Source: Sambucus nigra
Lineage: Eukaryota; Streptophyta; Magnoliopsida; Dipsacales; Adoxaceae
NCBI GenBank assembly: GCA_949130495.1
Contig: OX422221.1
Location: 150,393,741 to 150,457,740 of the forward strand
Length of the DNA stretch: 64,000 bases
Direction: 5' to 3'
Part shown: positions 32,330-44,950 of the stretch, piece after piece
How the letters are laid out: each line of letters opens with the position of its first letter
How positions within the stretch are numbered: position 1 is the stretch's first letter
The notes under the pieces: model-generated
What the model saw: only the letters and a program-made list of their open reading frames with translations
Told to the model about the DNA's origin: nothing
The model's database searches: none
Translations under genes and position numbers: made by a program

Positions 32330-33376
32330 ATGTTGGGACAAAATAACCCAACGGAACCAAGTGCCGAGTAGACACCACAACGAGGTTTAGCATCTTATGC
32401 ACAACCCAAATTATCAATACCAATTGGTCAGAAATACACAAATTCACCAATGGTTCCCTCCTCACCAAGTCCAACTATAGATGCTTCTGATCCCTCATCC
32501 AGCACTCCCGTTGCTCCACTGCCTCCATCCAATGTTGTCGATGCCTCCCGCTCAATCCAAAAGAAGACTATTAGGTTCTCCCTTGTCGAGAATAACCCAA
32601 TGGGTGATATGAAAGACGTGTTAAACTTTAAATTCCAATGTTTAGCGTTGGGAAAAATGAACGTGGGAGTTGGAGGACCATACAACTGGAACCTGGTTGA
32701 TCAAGTCGTCAAAGATGACATATACGATCAACTCTATAAGTATTTCTCATTTGTCGGTTATTTAAAGAGTAAGTTTCTATCTCGGGTTGCTGAATCATTG
32801 AGGATGTACAGGAGAAACCTTTGGTAGAAACATTTATCGAAAGAGGAACTGAGCTCCGATATTTTATCTTTGAAAGAGAGAGTGCCTCCCAATGTTGAAA
32901 TTATGGTGGAGAAGTGGAATAAGTTTTTGGAGAATGAGGTAATGGAGAAAAATTTAGTCCAAAGGGAGAAAAAAAATAGGGCACAAAAAACTGATATCCA
33001 CAGGCTGGGATCCAAATCATGTGAGAAATTGAAGAATGGATGGCCAAGTAGGACAAAGTTTGGTCCATATGCAGGTAAAAAACCATATCAGCCCAACTTA
33101 TTCATTCATGCTCGATGGGGTAAAGAAACTAAATTCCCACCGCACTTAGCTGAGATTCTAGAATCAATAGAGGCCATTAGCAGTCAGTCATGTTGGAGAT
33201 CTAATGATGAATTGGACCTCAAAAATGATGCCCTGACCCAAACCTTTGGAAACGACAAAAGGGGGAGGAGGAGAAGTGTTGGCTCACATATGACAAAAAT
33301 AAAATTTCAACAGACTACACCTCTTGTGGATGATGTTTATTCGATAAAGGATCGTTTCTTATCCAATGAGGAATGA
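32330..33376 (+). pseudogene. CACTA element ORF with En/Spm (Ptta-type) domain
   Basis: A single frame from ATG 32330 to TGA 33374 is broken only by TAG at 32369 and TAG at 32825. The N-terminus is Ser/Pro-rich. The middle contains PYNWNLVDQVVKDDIYDQLY and KNRAQKTDIHRLGSKS, the pattern of the plant transposase family Ptta/En/Spm (Transposase_24) found in CACTA elements. These proteins are thought to bind element ends and assist the tnp2 transposase. A proline-rich stretch follows at 33480-33660 in a shifted frame. Both stops could be former CAG codons. The assignment to CACTA is supported by tnp2 downstream on the same strand. Confidence 0.7.
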
Positions 33377-34140
33377 TAGTTTAAGAAATATGGGGATGTC
33401 GAGGCTATCAAAAATAATTTTCGAATGCTAACAAATCAAATTGGGAAACTTCTGCCCCTTTTCCAAAATTAATGGATCCCAATGCTGCCTCCTGAAGATT
33501 ACCCTTACCCTCACCCTCCTCCTCAAGGTTTTCCCTATCCCCCCCCCCCCCTTCAAGTTTCCCTTACCAAATGCCGCCTCCAACATTCCCCTCCTAAATG
33601 CCACCTAATCCAATATTCCCATCCTAAATGATGCCTCAAAAAACATTCCCATTCCCCATGCCTCCGCTATCACATGACTTGGATCATCATGAACAACTCA
33701 CGGTGACTACTGTCAAAAGTACTATTTCAAAGACCTGAGCAATAAGAACGTTACTGGGGTGTGCACAATCATCTCCTGGTTTGACGAAACTCGAGTACAT
33801 AGCCGACCTTTGGAGACAGGTGAGCCTTAATTACTAGTCAATGAAATATACAATGGTTGGGGATATATACATGTGCTCGCTGACGTTGGGGAAGGGTTGG
33901 AATTGAGGAATTATGAAAAAATAAATCTTGCTTGGCCAATTAATCTGTTGGAAAAGACCAAATAATATTTTATTTTGTTTCAGTTGTAATAACATTTTTT
34001 GTTTTCAGTTATAAGAATATTGATTTTGTTTCAGATTAAGAACATTGGTTTTGTTTAAGTTTTAATAATAGATTTTTATTTCTTCAATTGTAAGAATATT
34101 GTTTTTGTTTTAGTTGTAATAATATTTTTTACCTATTACC
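33377..34140 (+). other. Proline-rich tail remnant and spacer
   Basis: From 33480 the frame gives MLPPEDYPYPHPPPQGFPYP, then a C12-14 run near 33540 that is likely to slip, then PP-rich pieces with stops. From 33960 to 34130 there are four or five copies of a TTTTGTTTCAGTTGTAATAA-like unit of about 40-50 bp. No gene. Confidence 0.5.
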
Positions 34141-34159
34141 ACAGGACTGAAATTAGAAG

Positions 34160-36135
34160 ATTATTACATGGATTTACCACTATACAAAGAGTGGATGGTA
34201 GAGACTAATATAATTTCAAATAATCATGATAATGGCGTTTGAGAATTTATTAAATACTCTTTTAAAAATCTTAAAAGTGACAAGATTATGTGTCCGTGTA
34301 CCCGTTGTATAAACAAAAAATCTAAGTCATTGGAATACGTATAATTGCATTTAATAAAATTGGGAATATGCTAAGACTATAAAATATGGACATACCATGG
34401 TGAAAAAATATACCATATGTTACGAAAGAATTGTCAGTACCCAACCGCATAATAAAACCCCAAAGAGTGAAAGTGGTACATGATTCACCAACGCATCTTC
34501 CATTGACCGACTTAATTGATGATGCTTACAGACTCCACAAACAACAAAACCACCAACCTAGGGATAGGGATAATGCGCATTATGGACAACTAAATGAAAA
34601 CTTTGATGTTGAAATTCCAGGATATCAAGAATACATATGGTTGAAAGCCGATGTGGATAAACCATTGTATAAAGATTGAGATGAAGATCCCTTGGTATTA
34701 TATGCAATGATTGGTTTGCATAGTTTGAAGAATCAATTTTGTTTGTTTGGTAACAACATAATCGAAATATATTGATGCATGAAATTGATGCATAAAATAC
34801 AAATATCATACCATGAAGAAGAGTTTGAAGGTTTTGGGTTTGAAATACAAATATATTGATGCATGAAATTATGATTCCATATTTTCATGTAATGAGAACA
34901 GAGAGAAGGATGAATGTCATGTACACAACGAGCCTAGATATGTGGTTTGTGAGAATGGAAAGGACAAAGTTGCAAAAAATTGCAAGTGATCGCAAGTCCC
35001 ATAAAAGGCTTTGAAGTATTTTCCACTTGGGTCATGGTTAAAATGGTTTTTTACTATACCATGGATAGCAGAGTCCATGGCATGGGACGCTCAATGCGAG
35101 TTGGATAGGAATATGATGCGTCATCCTATTTATTCACCCATCTGGAAAAACTTCAAACGCATAAGACCATGAATTTATAAAGGAACCGCGCAAATGGGTT
35201 TAACCCTTTCGGTAATTTAAGTACTAGTCCAAGTTACTGGCCAGTTCTCTTAGCGCCTTTAAGTCTCCCTCTGACACTATGCATGAGAAAGGATTTCACA
35301 TTATTCTCTTTGTTGATACCCGGGTGGAAGGCTCCCAATGATGGTATTGATATATTCTTAGCACCATTAATTGAAGAACTTAAAGAGTTATGGGGTAAAG
35401 GCGTTATGATGTTCGACTCTCATAAGGGTGAAGAGTCCACATTTAAAGCAATGGTGATGTAGGTGACCCAAGAACTTCCATTTAATGGGACCTTGTCCGT
35501 TTGTACTGTTCTTGGTTATTATGGATGTCCCATATGTAGGGAGGAAACTAAATCATGTTGGATAAAACATAGTATTATGATGAGTTACATAGGTCATCGT
35601 AGATTTCTGCCGACTAGTTACCCTTTTAGGAATTAATCTATCGGTCACGAGCGCATAACGCCACCTGCTCAGCTTTTGGGCCAGTAGATCGAAGAAAAGG
35701 TGACTGCTTTAAGTGTGGGGAGTATGTATGTAGGCAAACACCCATAGTTTGTAAACCTGAATCATATATATGGGGGGATCCGAATGGCCTTAGTAAAGCG
35801 AAGTCGTGGTCCAGGAGATCACTATTTTTTATTTGTCGTATTGGAAACATCATCGTGTAAGGCATGTAGTTGATGTTATGCACACAAATAAGAATCTTGA
35901 ACAACATATAATAGGAACATGTCTGAGCGGATCTCATTCAAAAGATGGATAATGGGCCCGCCTAGATCTACAGGAGATGAAAATAAAGAAGAAACTGTGG
36001 TTAAAAAATGATCCTACAATAAGAAGAATTTCTTCCCCCGGGTATTTCACTTTGACTACTAGTAAGAAGAAGATCCTCTAAGACACGTTGTTCAACTTGA
36101 AGACTCCAATTGATTATTCTGATAATTTACGTATG
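34160..36135 (+). pseudogene. tnp2: CACTA transposase tnp2 (TNPD-like), decayed
   Basis: Pieces in the expected order appear across frames. A transposase-associated N-terminal domain comes first (YKEWMVETN; CPCTRCINKKSKSLEY, about 34180-34345). Then come the LNENFDVEIPGYQEYIWLKA and DKPLYK region (34590-34680) and the tnp2 core (ALKYFPLGSWLKWFF, MRHPIYSPIWKNF, ELPFNGTLSVCTVLGYYGCP, MSYIGHRRFLP; about 35010-35625). A C-terminal part follows, with MKIKKKLWLK and GYFTLTTSKKK (35975-36080). Many stops and frameshifts make it inactive. The intact protein would cut and rejoin the CACTA element ends in the nucleus. I could not find the terminal CACTA repeats. Confidence 0.8.
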
Positions 36136-36139
36136 TAAG

Positions 36140-36915
36140 TTAAGTTTTGATAACATGTTTTGTTCAGTCAAATGTTTAGTTACTTTAATAAGATGCTTGG
36201 TTTAAGAATGGAGTCATTTGACTTTATGATTAAAAAAAATTGACCCAACTCAGTTTCCACATGTTCTTGTACATACACATTTGTTGATTAGTTTCATTGA
36301 TATAGTGTTCATTAAATTAAATTAGCTTGATTTTATTATGATCCTATTAAAGAAACTAATCATAAATGTACATGTAAAAGAATACGTTGGGGGATCCGAG
36401 ATCAATTTGGTCTAATCACACAATCAAAAGACTCTATTTAATGGCCTTCTTTTATCCCATGAATCATGTACTCTTTACTTTAACTGAAGTAGTTATATAG
36501 TTGATATGAATTATATTTTAAATCTTTTACATGATAGAATGAGTATGGGACAATTATTGGTTTTGTTTGGTTTGGCTGTTGGATAATTGTTGGATAGTAT
36601 CTAGAAGGAGTACGATAATTATTGGTTTTGTTTGGTTTGGTTATTCGATAATTATTCGTTGTTGGGTTGTTATTGGATAGTATGTTAGAAGGATTACGAG
36701 ATAATTATCTGTTTTATTTGGTTTGTCTGTTGGATAATTATTTATTTTTTGCTTTTTGTTGAATAGTATGTTGGAAGGAGAACATGATAATTATTGGTTG
36801 TTGGGTTGTTGTTTGTTTTTGAGTTGTTGGCTCCGTGCGAGGTGTTGGTGCCTTTCATGGGGCCGTTTGTGGGGTGTTTTTTTTCTTCTCCCTCTAACGT
36901 CATGTTTTTAAGCTT
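36140..36915 (+). other. Spacer with tandem repeat (36551-36830)
   Basis: GATAATTATTGGTTTTGTTT and variants recur at about 36551, 36614, 36700 and 36786 (spacing 63-86 bp), each followed by GTTGGATAGTAT-like and GAAGGA-like phrases. They could be sub-terminal repeats of the CACTA element, but this is a guess. The rest shows nothing. Confidence 0.5.
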
Positions 36916-39866
36916 AATTCTGTGACACCCCGCCTAATTAATCTCGGGTGATCAGTCCTAAATCAAGTTAGAAAAGGTTTCTGAGTTAGTCCATTCTTAG
37001 CATCACTGTCTTTTTTTAAATTTCTAAACACCTAAGTGAGAAAAGTAGACTGGTGCCAATTTTTATCTTTCAATTAACTAAATAAAAACTCATGCGGAAC
37101 ATAAAATAATACACAATCACAGTTAATTAAAATAACCATCCACAAATAAAACACCTAGGGAATAAACCATCGATCCAAATATCCAATATAAGTAAATATA
37201 AGAAGAAAATCTCAACAAGTCTAATACTGATAAATGAACTGTGAGCGGTAAGCTCAGATAACTACTAGAGAGTCTCTACACGAATGAAAAAAGGAGGCGT
37301 CTATCAAAAACCCCGCAACATCCACATGTGCTGCAACAAAGGATACCTGGAATAGAGTCAAGCCTGGCGTCCCGTGGCTGGACACCTAAAAGGTTTTTAA
37401 AATTTTTTATAGCAAGGGTTAGTACCCAAAAACATTTGAAAACATTTAACAAATGATTTACTTGCAGTAATAAATAAATATGCATGCTCTTCATATTTTA
37501 GTTAGTGTCGCACTCTCTTGAGGACTTCCTCACCCCTCCTCTAATGTACACTACTAACGCTTCCATTTAATTTACTAGGTCCTACGCTCCTGACCCAATG
37601 CTTATTTGAACCCTTGAATTTTACCTACTCTAACCGATTATGCCTTAATTCATGATTTTTAAGTTATTATAAACGTCAAACTTAATTAAATCATTACTCC
37701 TTTTAATTTCATATAACATTCATACCTGTTATGCACATAATACATTTTTCACTATGTATTAATTATCCCATATATAATTATTTACCTAATTATATATTTT
37801 ATCATATTACAGTATTCACAAACATACTGAAATAACATTTAATACAAACTTTCGACCGAGTAAGAATAATCACAAAATATAAATTTTTCCCAAGTGCTAT
37901 CCCACTTGGTGTATTCACGTAACCTACTTATCCAAGTTAGATTCGATCACTAACTTAGTTTAACATACGAATTGGAGGCGGTCATATTCCTTCCCTGAAA
38001 GTGAGATGCCCCTCACCCATATAACGGACGCTATGACCTGGGATTATACTCGCCTTACTCCTCAAGTTAGGGGATTCATCCAATGCGCGCAACTTCCCCC
38101 TATAGAACTATAGTACATACTAATAATATGCAATCACTGATATTAATGCACACACACACACTATATATATATATATATACTATCACACTCCGTATATATA
38201 TATATATATAAACATAAAATGTCCCGGCTACACCATGTACAAAACCCGTAACATAAGCCTATTTAATTTATTAAGAGTTTATGGTCCAACTCTAATTATT
38301 AATTAATTCGCACATTAATTAATTAAGTCACCTTTGGTGTCGCCCCCACCATAAAATTGGACTTACTCTCAAAGTCCTAATTACCCTCACCCGAGTCTAA
38401 ATTCTCGACTCCCGAATTATTTAGTCTTTACCTAAATAAGATTTATCACTCGGTATTCCTCAACCGTTATTCCCGAACTTGTTCGCTACGTCTATATTTA
38501 ATCCTTTCTAACACCTTCCCAAAAATTCAACCTTAGTGTGTCACACCTAATTTCTCCAAAACCCAACAATTTTAAATTATGATGACACACTAAGTCGTCT
38601 CCAAATTCTAAATTAGCTTTATTCACCATTAATTAGATTTAAAACCCACGTATAAATTTCTCACTAAATTAATTCATGGAAAAATATTTAATTAAAATTT
38701 TCTTCATAAAAAAGAAAACTGGGCGAACTGCCAAAATCTGCCGACCATTGATCGATCGACCCCAGACCTTCGATCGATCGATCAAGCAGGTCTTCGTCTT
38801 CTTCGCGAAGACAGATTCATCCATGGACGATTTTTCCCAAACGCTATTTTTCTCTACCAACAACCTTAAGCCCTCTTAACATTAATACATGTTAGAAACC
38901 TTATTAGGGACCTCCAGAATGTCCACCAACATTATTAATTCGTCCATTAACTATAATTTCTGTATTTGGGGGGAAAATCCATCTTTAACCCTTTACCCAT
39001 TTACAACCCAAGTTCCATCATCAAATCCGTTTCTAATTATCCAGATAACATCCTACCAGATATATATTAACATACAAATTTCAAATTTTTACCTAAACCT
39101 TTTCCAAATTCCGTAAATCAAATTATCATCTTCAAAATCAGATTTTGCCAGTTACACCCAAAACGAATTTCCTTAAATACGAACATCACATGAATATGAA
39201 TCAAAATACATTTTTACATGCTACAGCAAGTTAACACTTGCCTTAAGGTTCGTAGAGTCTGAATTTGGAGATGAGTTCCTAGGTTGAAGATGACCCTTGT
39301 TGGCTTTCTTGTGATCCCCAAATCTGCCTATAACTGTTGTTAGGGTTTCTTAACACACTAACCCTTTTCCTAAACTCATATCAGCCATTTCTTATTTCTT
39401 CTAATTCATTAATTTACCTAAATCCCGTTTTTTGCCTAATGGGCCAAGCCCAAATGATCCAGTTGCCCCCATGTGGGCCCAGTTATGTCTAAAAATGCCC
39501 TGTGACCTGTTTACCACCCCCGGGTACACTTTTCCGACTATCTCGACCCATACAGACTCAACCGTACACTCATAATTGGCATCCGAATTAATTTATGAAA
39601 ATAATTATCCCCCACCCCTTATTGTCTATACCAACTCCCGGTTGAGATAAGTGCATACCCTGTCATTAATACTCGAAATGACTTAAATAAATAATTACTA
39701 TTCACTTAGTAAATAAATTCCCGTAAATATTAGCCATTCACTCCCCGATTAATATTTAAATAAAATTTTCCTAATTAATTCAATTAAAATTATGACTCAT
39801 AATTAATTTTCAATTCCCGAATTAATTAAATATTTAATGCATGAAAATGCGGGGTGTTACAAATTC
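36916..39866 (-). mobile_element. Solo LTR of a chromovirus-type element
   Basis: The LTR is 36921-39861 (2941 bp): TGTAACACCCC to GGTGTCACA on its own strand, flanked by a perfect 5-bp duplication AATTC (36916-36920 and 39862-39866). Minus-strand landmarks match the other LTR families: the GTCGAGATAGTC...GGGGGTG block (about 39520-39550), a leader with AAACCCTAA, the GC donor CTTAAG|GCAAGT (donor G at 39241, 620 nt from the LTR start), a palindrome cluster (38748-38820) and the GACAGTGATGCT motif near the end. Short TA tracts at 38161-38211. No internal region, so it arose by recombination between two LTRs. Confidence 0.92.
38748..38820 (-). repeat. Palindrome cluster, core CGATCGATCG
   Basis: TTGATCGATCGAC, TTCGATCGATCGATCAA and CTTCGCGAAG lie within 70 bp of the solo LTR, 456 bp after its putative donor. 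Confidence 0.8.
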
Positions 39867-40230
39867 TTGTTATTTTCAAATTATTATCATATTTTCAAAT
39901 CGGGGGTCCCATTACAACGAAAAATCTAATTCAACAACAGACGTAGCTTATAATTCCGCAATATTAAAATTCCACAACTGGCATAGCTTGTAATTAAAGT
40001 AGAGAACAGTATGGCCCAGGTCACAAAAATCTTTGTCACCCGACCTTTGATTTCCTTCATGCAACAGTCACTTTCCCGCTCATATTAAGTCTTCCCTTTA
40101 CAATGGAAATTCCCACCAACAATACGACATTTAAGAAGGATATCGTGGAATCAAACTATAGTTACATAACAAACCTTACTTCCCCTCACTCTCATCAACA
40201 AAATTGAACTCCACCATCAAAAATTAGTAA
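39867..40230 (+). other. Unclassified sequence
   Basis: No gene, repeat or element end recognised. The final part may be upstream coding remnant of the zinc knuckle at 40241 (one frame carries THNLTSPHSHQQN-like residues before a stop). Confidence 0.3.
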
Positions 40231-40240
40231 TGGAAACACT

Positions 40241-40288
40241 TGTTATAGTTGTAAAAAGCCAGGTCACTGGTCTAAAAACTGTAAAGAC
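40241..40288 (+). pseudogene. Isolated CCHC zinc knuckle of a lost retroelement Gag
   Basis: CYSCKKPGHWSKNCKD is a perfect C-X2-C-X4-H-X4-C knuckle, preceded by SNGNT. The frame is open for only about 13 codons upstream and about 45 codons downstream. Such knuckles with GHWSKNC occur in retroelement and pararetrovirus-like Gag proteins; no further domain is present, so the family is not decided. Confidence 0.6.
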
Positions 40289-40307
40289 AAAACTCTAATG
40301 AAACTAG

Positions 40308-40585
40308 ATGTAACTCGTAGGAACCGACCGTGTGGTCAAGGGACCCCCGGTCTGAGAGCACGGCCAAAATTTTAGGATATCTATACTAAGGATTGAAAAC
40401 ATGTAGTTAGAGGTATAAACCCCGAAACACCCCCCAAATGAACCCATGACTGGCGACAACACCTCACACGGGACCAATGTAACTTGTTGGAATTGACCGC
40501 GTGGTCACGAGACCCCCGGTCCGAGAGCAACGCCAATTTTTAGAATATCTATACTTACACCGAAAATATGTTGTTAGAGGGTGTG
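40308..40585 (+). repeat. Imperfect direct repeat, two copies, period about 179 bp
   Basis: GTAACT.GT.GGAA..GACCG.GTGGTCA, GACCCCCGGTC.GAGAGCA and GAATATCTATACT-like phrases occur at about 40310-40430 and 40489-40585. Confidence 0.75.
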
Positions 40586-41040
40586 AAACACCCTAAATCT
40601 TTCACTTACTTGAGTCTACATTATTTAGGCGTTTCAACTAATTTGGATATTGTGTCAAAACATATTTTTTTTTTCGAGCCTTCTCCTTGGTATATCTTGC
40701 AATGTTACTCGATGACTCAACATGCATCGACTCTACTCAACGACATATCCTAGTAAAGGTATTCACGTATGTAGCACATTTGCACTTAACACATTAGACA
40801 CTCATGCATATATTAATTATGTTAATGTGATTGATTGTCTTAAATTTTTTTTATAAAAGTGGCATTAGATAATTTTTTCTGAAAAGGTTTTTTAAATAAA
40901 ATTGGTATATGTTTTGTTTAAAATGAAATTTTTATTTTTAAAATATTTTTTGAAATTTATTAGTAAAATTAATTTTTCATTTTGAAAAATAATTACAATA
41001 CCTTTTAAACAATTTTTTGTTTATTGAAAACTCATTGTTT
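40586..41040 (+). other. AT-rich unclassified sequence
   Basis: T-runs and AAAATTT-like sequence; the 61-codon ORF at 40568-40753 has no recognisable features. Confidence 0.3.
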
Positions 41041-42160
41041 CGGTCGTATATGTATTATAAGAAAATAGTTCTTTAACTCTTAGCCTTAGGACTATTAGCT
41101 TTAGACTTGACTGAACTTTGACCATTTGGTTCATAGCCCACTAGCTTAGGTAAGACCATTCTTTTGTCCATTGGCTTCTTTAGTTTAGTACACAGTTATA
41201 GGTTAGGAGCCTCACTGTGTACCAATTAGACATTAAAAAATAGATTCGTCTCTTTGTAGTATTGCACCCATACCTGTTACTTTTGTTGGTGATTTGACCT
41301 TTGTTGAATATTGAGATACTTTGGCCGAATAGGACCTTACCTTCTACCTGAAGTTTTTGTCCTATTATTTTAGGAAATTTTCGTCCTTAGTCGTTTATTT
41401 GGCCTTACCAACTGTTATTAGTTCTTAGGTTTTAAAGCTTCTAGATTTATCGATTTGACCATTCGACACTAGGTTCCATATATGTTGGTTTATGATTTGA
41501 ATAATTCGACCTTCTACCCATTAGGTTTAGGCGATGACCAGATTTGAGCTCTCAGGTCTATTTATTTTTTAAACCTTTAGCTTATTTTATGAATTAGACT
41601 GTATACCACTGTTTTATCATCTATAGGTTTCGTACTGTTGCATGACCAACTTACATATAATGGTTTTAACTGCTATATTTTTTTAGGAACCTTACCAACT
41701 TTCAGCTTTTGCACTATTTTCGTCCTATTATATTAGGACTAGTAGAATTTATGCGATTTGACCTAGGTGATAGCTTAAGACCTTATTTTAGCTATAACTT
41801 GTACTTGACCGATTTGACCACCCTCAGTTATACCCAGACCATGCGACTGTTAGCCTTTAAATATGTGGTTCTTGACCACTAGACTTTTATATGTCTAAAA
41901 CTTGCGATATAACTTTTGGACATAGCTTATTACTAGGAGGTGTAGGTTTATTTTTTTTAAACCATAGTAACCATCTATCAAGAGATTTTCGGCCATACTC
42001 ATTTATTAAGTACAGTACCTGTTTGCGGTTAAGAACTGTCATACGCAATCTATCTAATCTTGATGCCGAGTAGGACTTTGCCAGCTGTACATATTTTAAC
42101 CGTTGGAGTTTTGTTAAGGAACTAGGGGATATTAGGATTTGTGCCAGCTGCCATAATTTG
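41041..42160 (+). repeat. Possible highly degenerate repeat field
   Basis: The words TTTGACC, GACCTTAC, TTAGGACT, CGATTTGACC and AGGAACCTTACCAACT recur over about 1.1 kb without a clear period. It may be an old minisatellite like the one at 58955. No gene. Confidence 0.35.
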
Positions 42161-43370
42161 GGTGTTGGATAAACTAATAGAAAGATTTGATTATTATATC
42201 CATTGGAGAGTTTGTTGTCACTAAAACCCTATACCATCCTTGTTTGTATCTTTAGTGGTTTTAGGTTCTTGAGTCTTTTGTAACAGACTTGGTTTGTTAA
42301 GTTGTTAATTATTTTTAACTCGAATTAATCACAACCCTAGATTAATATCTTTTAATCTGAACCCTTGATTTTATAGTTTCTAGAATACTGTTTTCTCAAC
42401 TATATAAACCTCATTAGAGAGTTAATTTGTGTTAGCATTTTCAGTCATATTTTCTAGAGTGAGAAACACAGAGGGTTTAATATTTTTAGAGAAAAAAATA
42501 TAGAGAATTAGAGAGATAGATCTAAGAGAGAAGAAAGTATTATTTCACACACATTGTGTTCATTCTACTTCATATTAATTCTGTTTTTGTTTTTGAATTC
42601 TCAATGATCTAACACATCATCTCACAACTTTAGAGATTGAAATATTGTGTTATTGTAGAGAGAATTTAAGTGCTTTCAATATGAAATAATTTTTTACAAA
42701 AACTAGAATTCCTTAGATTTTTATATCCGGATTTTATTGAATATTTTCTATGATCTAAATGTTCTGATTTTGTATTAGATTCTATATGATGTTTAAATCA
42801 TAATTTCTCCGAATCTTATGTGTTTATTGAAAATATTTTAAAGATCTATTTTCTCATATTTGTGAAATAATTTGAAAAACACTTTCCTCATAAAATTGAA
42901 AGTTATATTTTTTAGAGATTGAGAACACATATTTCTTAAATGATTAAATAATCTTGTTGTGTGTTCATGATAAGTCTTGTATGTATGTCTTAGAATATAA
43001 GTTTTATGATTGAAATTTTATTTTGTAAGTTTTTGTAGAAAACTTAATTGATTGTTAATTGAAAATGAATTTTTCTTAAGTTTTTATAGTAAACTTATTT
43101 CTTTGATTACAAATATATTTTTGTTAAGTTTTTGAAGAAAATGTATATGCTTGTGTTAAGAATTAATTCCTTGCATGGTTTGCATTTAGAACATATTCAC
43201 TTACACGTTTTGCACAACTAGTATATTGTTGAGAGATCTGTTTTTGACTGAGTTGGAATTCGCTAAACAACCAGAAAGGAGTTACGAAGTTGAGAGAACT
43301 ATTACAACATCAGACCTGGAGAGAAGTTATAAGGAAACCAGTGGTTACATTCCTAAACTTGTATAGGTAT
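42161..43370 (+). promoter_or_regulatory. LTR-like or promoter segment with TATA box
   Basis: A possible LTR start TGTTGGATAAAC lies near 42163. CTATATAAACCTC at about 42398 is a good TATA box, followed by a purine-rich leader (GAGAGATAGATCTAAGAGAGAAG) and a long AT-rich tract with a repeated AAGTTTTTGTAGAAAACTT-like phrase (about 43026-43145). The phrase GTGGTTACATTCCTAAACTTG near 43342 resembles copia LTR ends, but no PBS or duplication was found. Confidence 0.35.
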
Positions 43371-44950
43371 GTTTGTGTGTTTAGTTTGTTATATAGCTTG
43401 TAACCGATAATTATTTTTAGTGAAATTTTTGGTTTACTCTGTAGAGGGCGTCATGGATGTTTTTCCTATTTTGGGTTTTTACCACGTTAAAAAATCATAC
43501 TTGTTAATATTCTTATCCTCATGAATATGTAGAAGAATGTTGGGGTAAAAATTAAAAAGATAAAAAAGGTAAGAGCAGTCAATTTGTAATTTTTTGAAAA
43601 TGCTTTTAAACCAAAATCTTGGTTTTCTAGAACTTGAGCTAGGTTTGACCAAGCACTATGTCACCTTATATAACTTTTTACCTTATACCTTATACCAATC
43701 AGGAAATTTTGATTGGCCATGCGCCAAGTCAAGGTTTATAAGTTCATCTTCGACCTCTCAACCATTAACTAGTTTTTTGACCAAAATTTTGACCTCGAAT
43801 TTCTCCTCATTTTTTAAATCTTTTAAGATGATTCCTGAACCATTCAAACCTAATTTTTTACAAGAAATCCACATGTATAGCTTCATGGATTGAGGTTCAG
43901 AAATGATCGAGTTACAACTAGTGTTTTTTTTATAAAGTTTTGACCAAAACATTTGTGTAATTACACGATATGGAAATGTATTTTAATCTTATGGTTACGT
44001 TTTTGCTATACTAAGGAAGAGTTTGTCTTTGGTTTTAAGGACTAAGGTATCCTAGATTGAGAGAATTTTGAATTTAAAGTTTATGAACTTCAAAAACACC
44101 TTTGAGAAATTGGGATTCAAAACTCAATTGTTTTTTTAGCATGACCATTGTACTTGAGTTCTTGGGCTCTTAAGGAACTCATTCCTGACTTTGAAATAAG
44201 TTCATGGTCAAGTAATGGATTTTCAACATCAAAGCTCAAGTTTTAATGGAGGTTTGAAGCTTTCTGTCTATATAGGCCATACTACCCATAAAAGCTCGGG
44301 TTCATTGACTGGGTTGAGATTAGTGATAGTGTAAAATATTTTGGACAATAAAAATAAAAAATGGTGCATAAAATCATAGGTTACCGGTTTGGAGAGAAAG
44401 AAGACCAGTTTTGTTCTGCTAAACTAGTATGTTTGAAGGTTGGTATTCGCAAGGATTTTATAGTGTAAACCAGGGGGGTTGATTGGTGTTTAAGGGAGGT
44501 TGATTCTTCCTAGGTTTAAGGAGATATCCACGGTGTGCAAGGTTTTCACATGTGTGTGTGGGGGGGGAGGATCCCATGTGAATTTTTCCCTTTTAGACCG
44601 ATTTCTCTATGTTATTAGCGGGGGAGGAAAGTGTAATTATATTAATTTTTATTTTAGTCCTTAAGGAATATGTTTCATATTTAATTAATATTGTATTTCA
44701 TTAAATTCTATATTTAAGGGTCTTTATTTAATTTTATGAAAGTTCAAGGGGTTAGGTTGTAAAATTAAATTAGGTGAGGTCAAAATGTTCGAGTTGATAT
44801 AAGGTTTGGATGTATGGTAGAAATATCGGTCAAGTTATGCTTCTTTAAAATTTTATAGGGGTATTTTGGTCATTTTATAACCTTAAGGAGTACTTATGTA
44901 ACTAATAAAAGTTAGGGGGTTTTATGGGTAGTTTTAACTTTGCTCATTTT
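43371..44950. other. Unclassified sequence, no gene seen
   Basis: A G-rich stretch (TGTGTGTGGGGGGGGAGG) lies near 44560. The 99-codon ORF at 43594-43893 and its opposite-strand partner show no recognisable motif. Confidence 0.3.

Noticed and set aside
35638..35937. 99-codon minus-strand ORF
   Set aside because: Antisense to the decayed tnp2 transposase; no motif.
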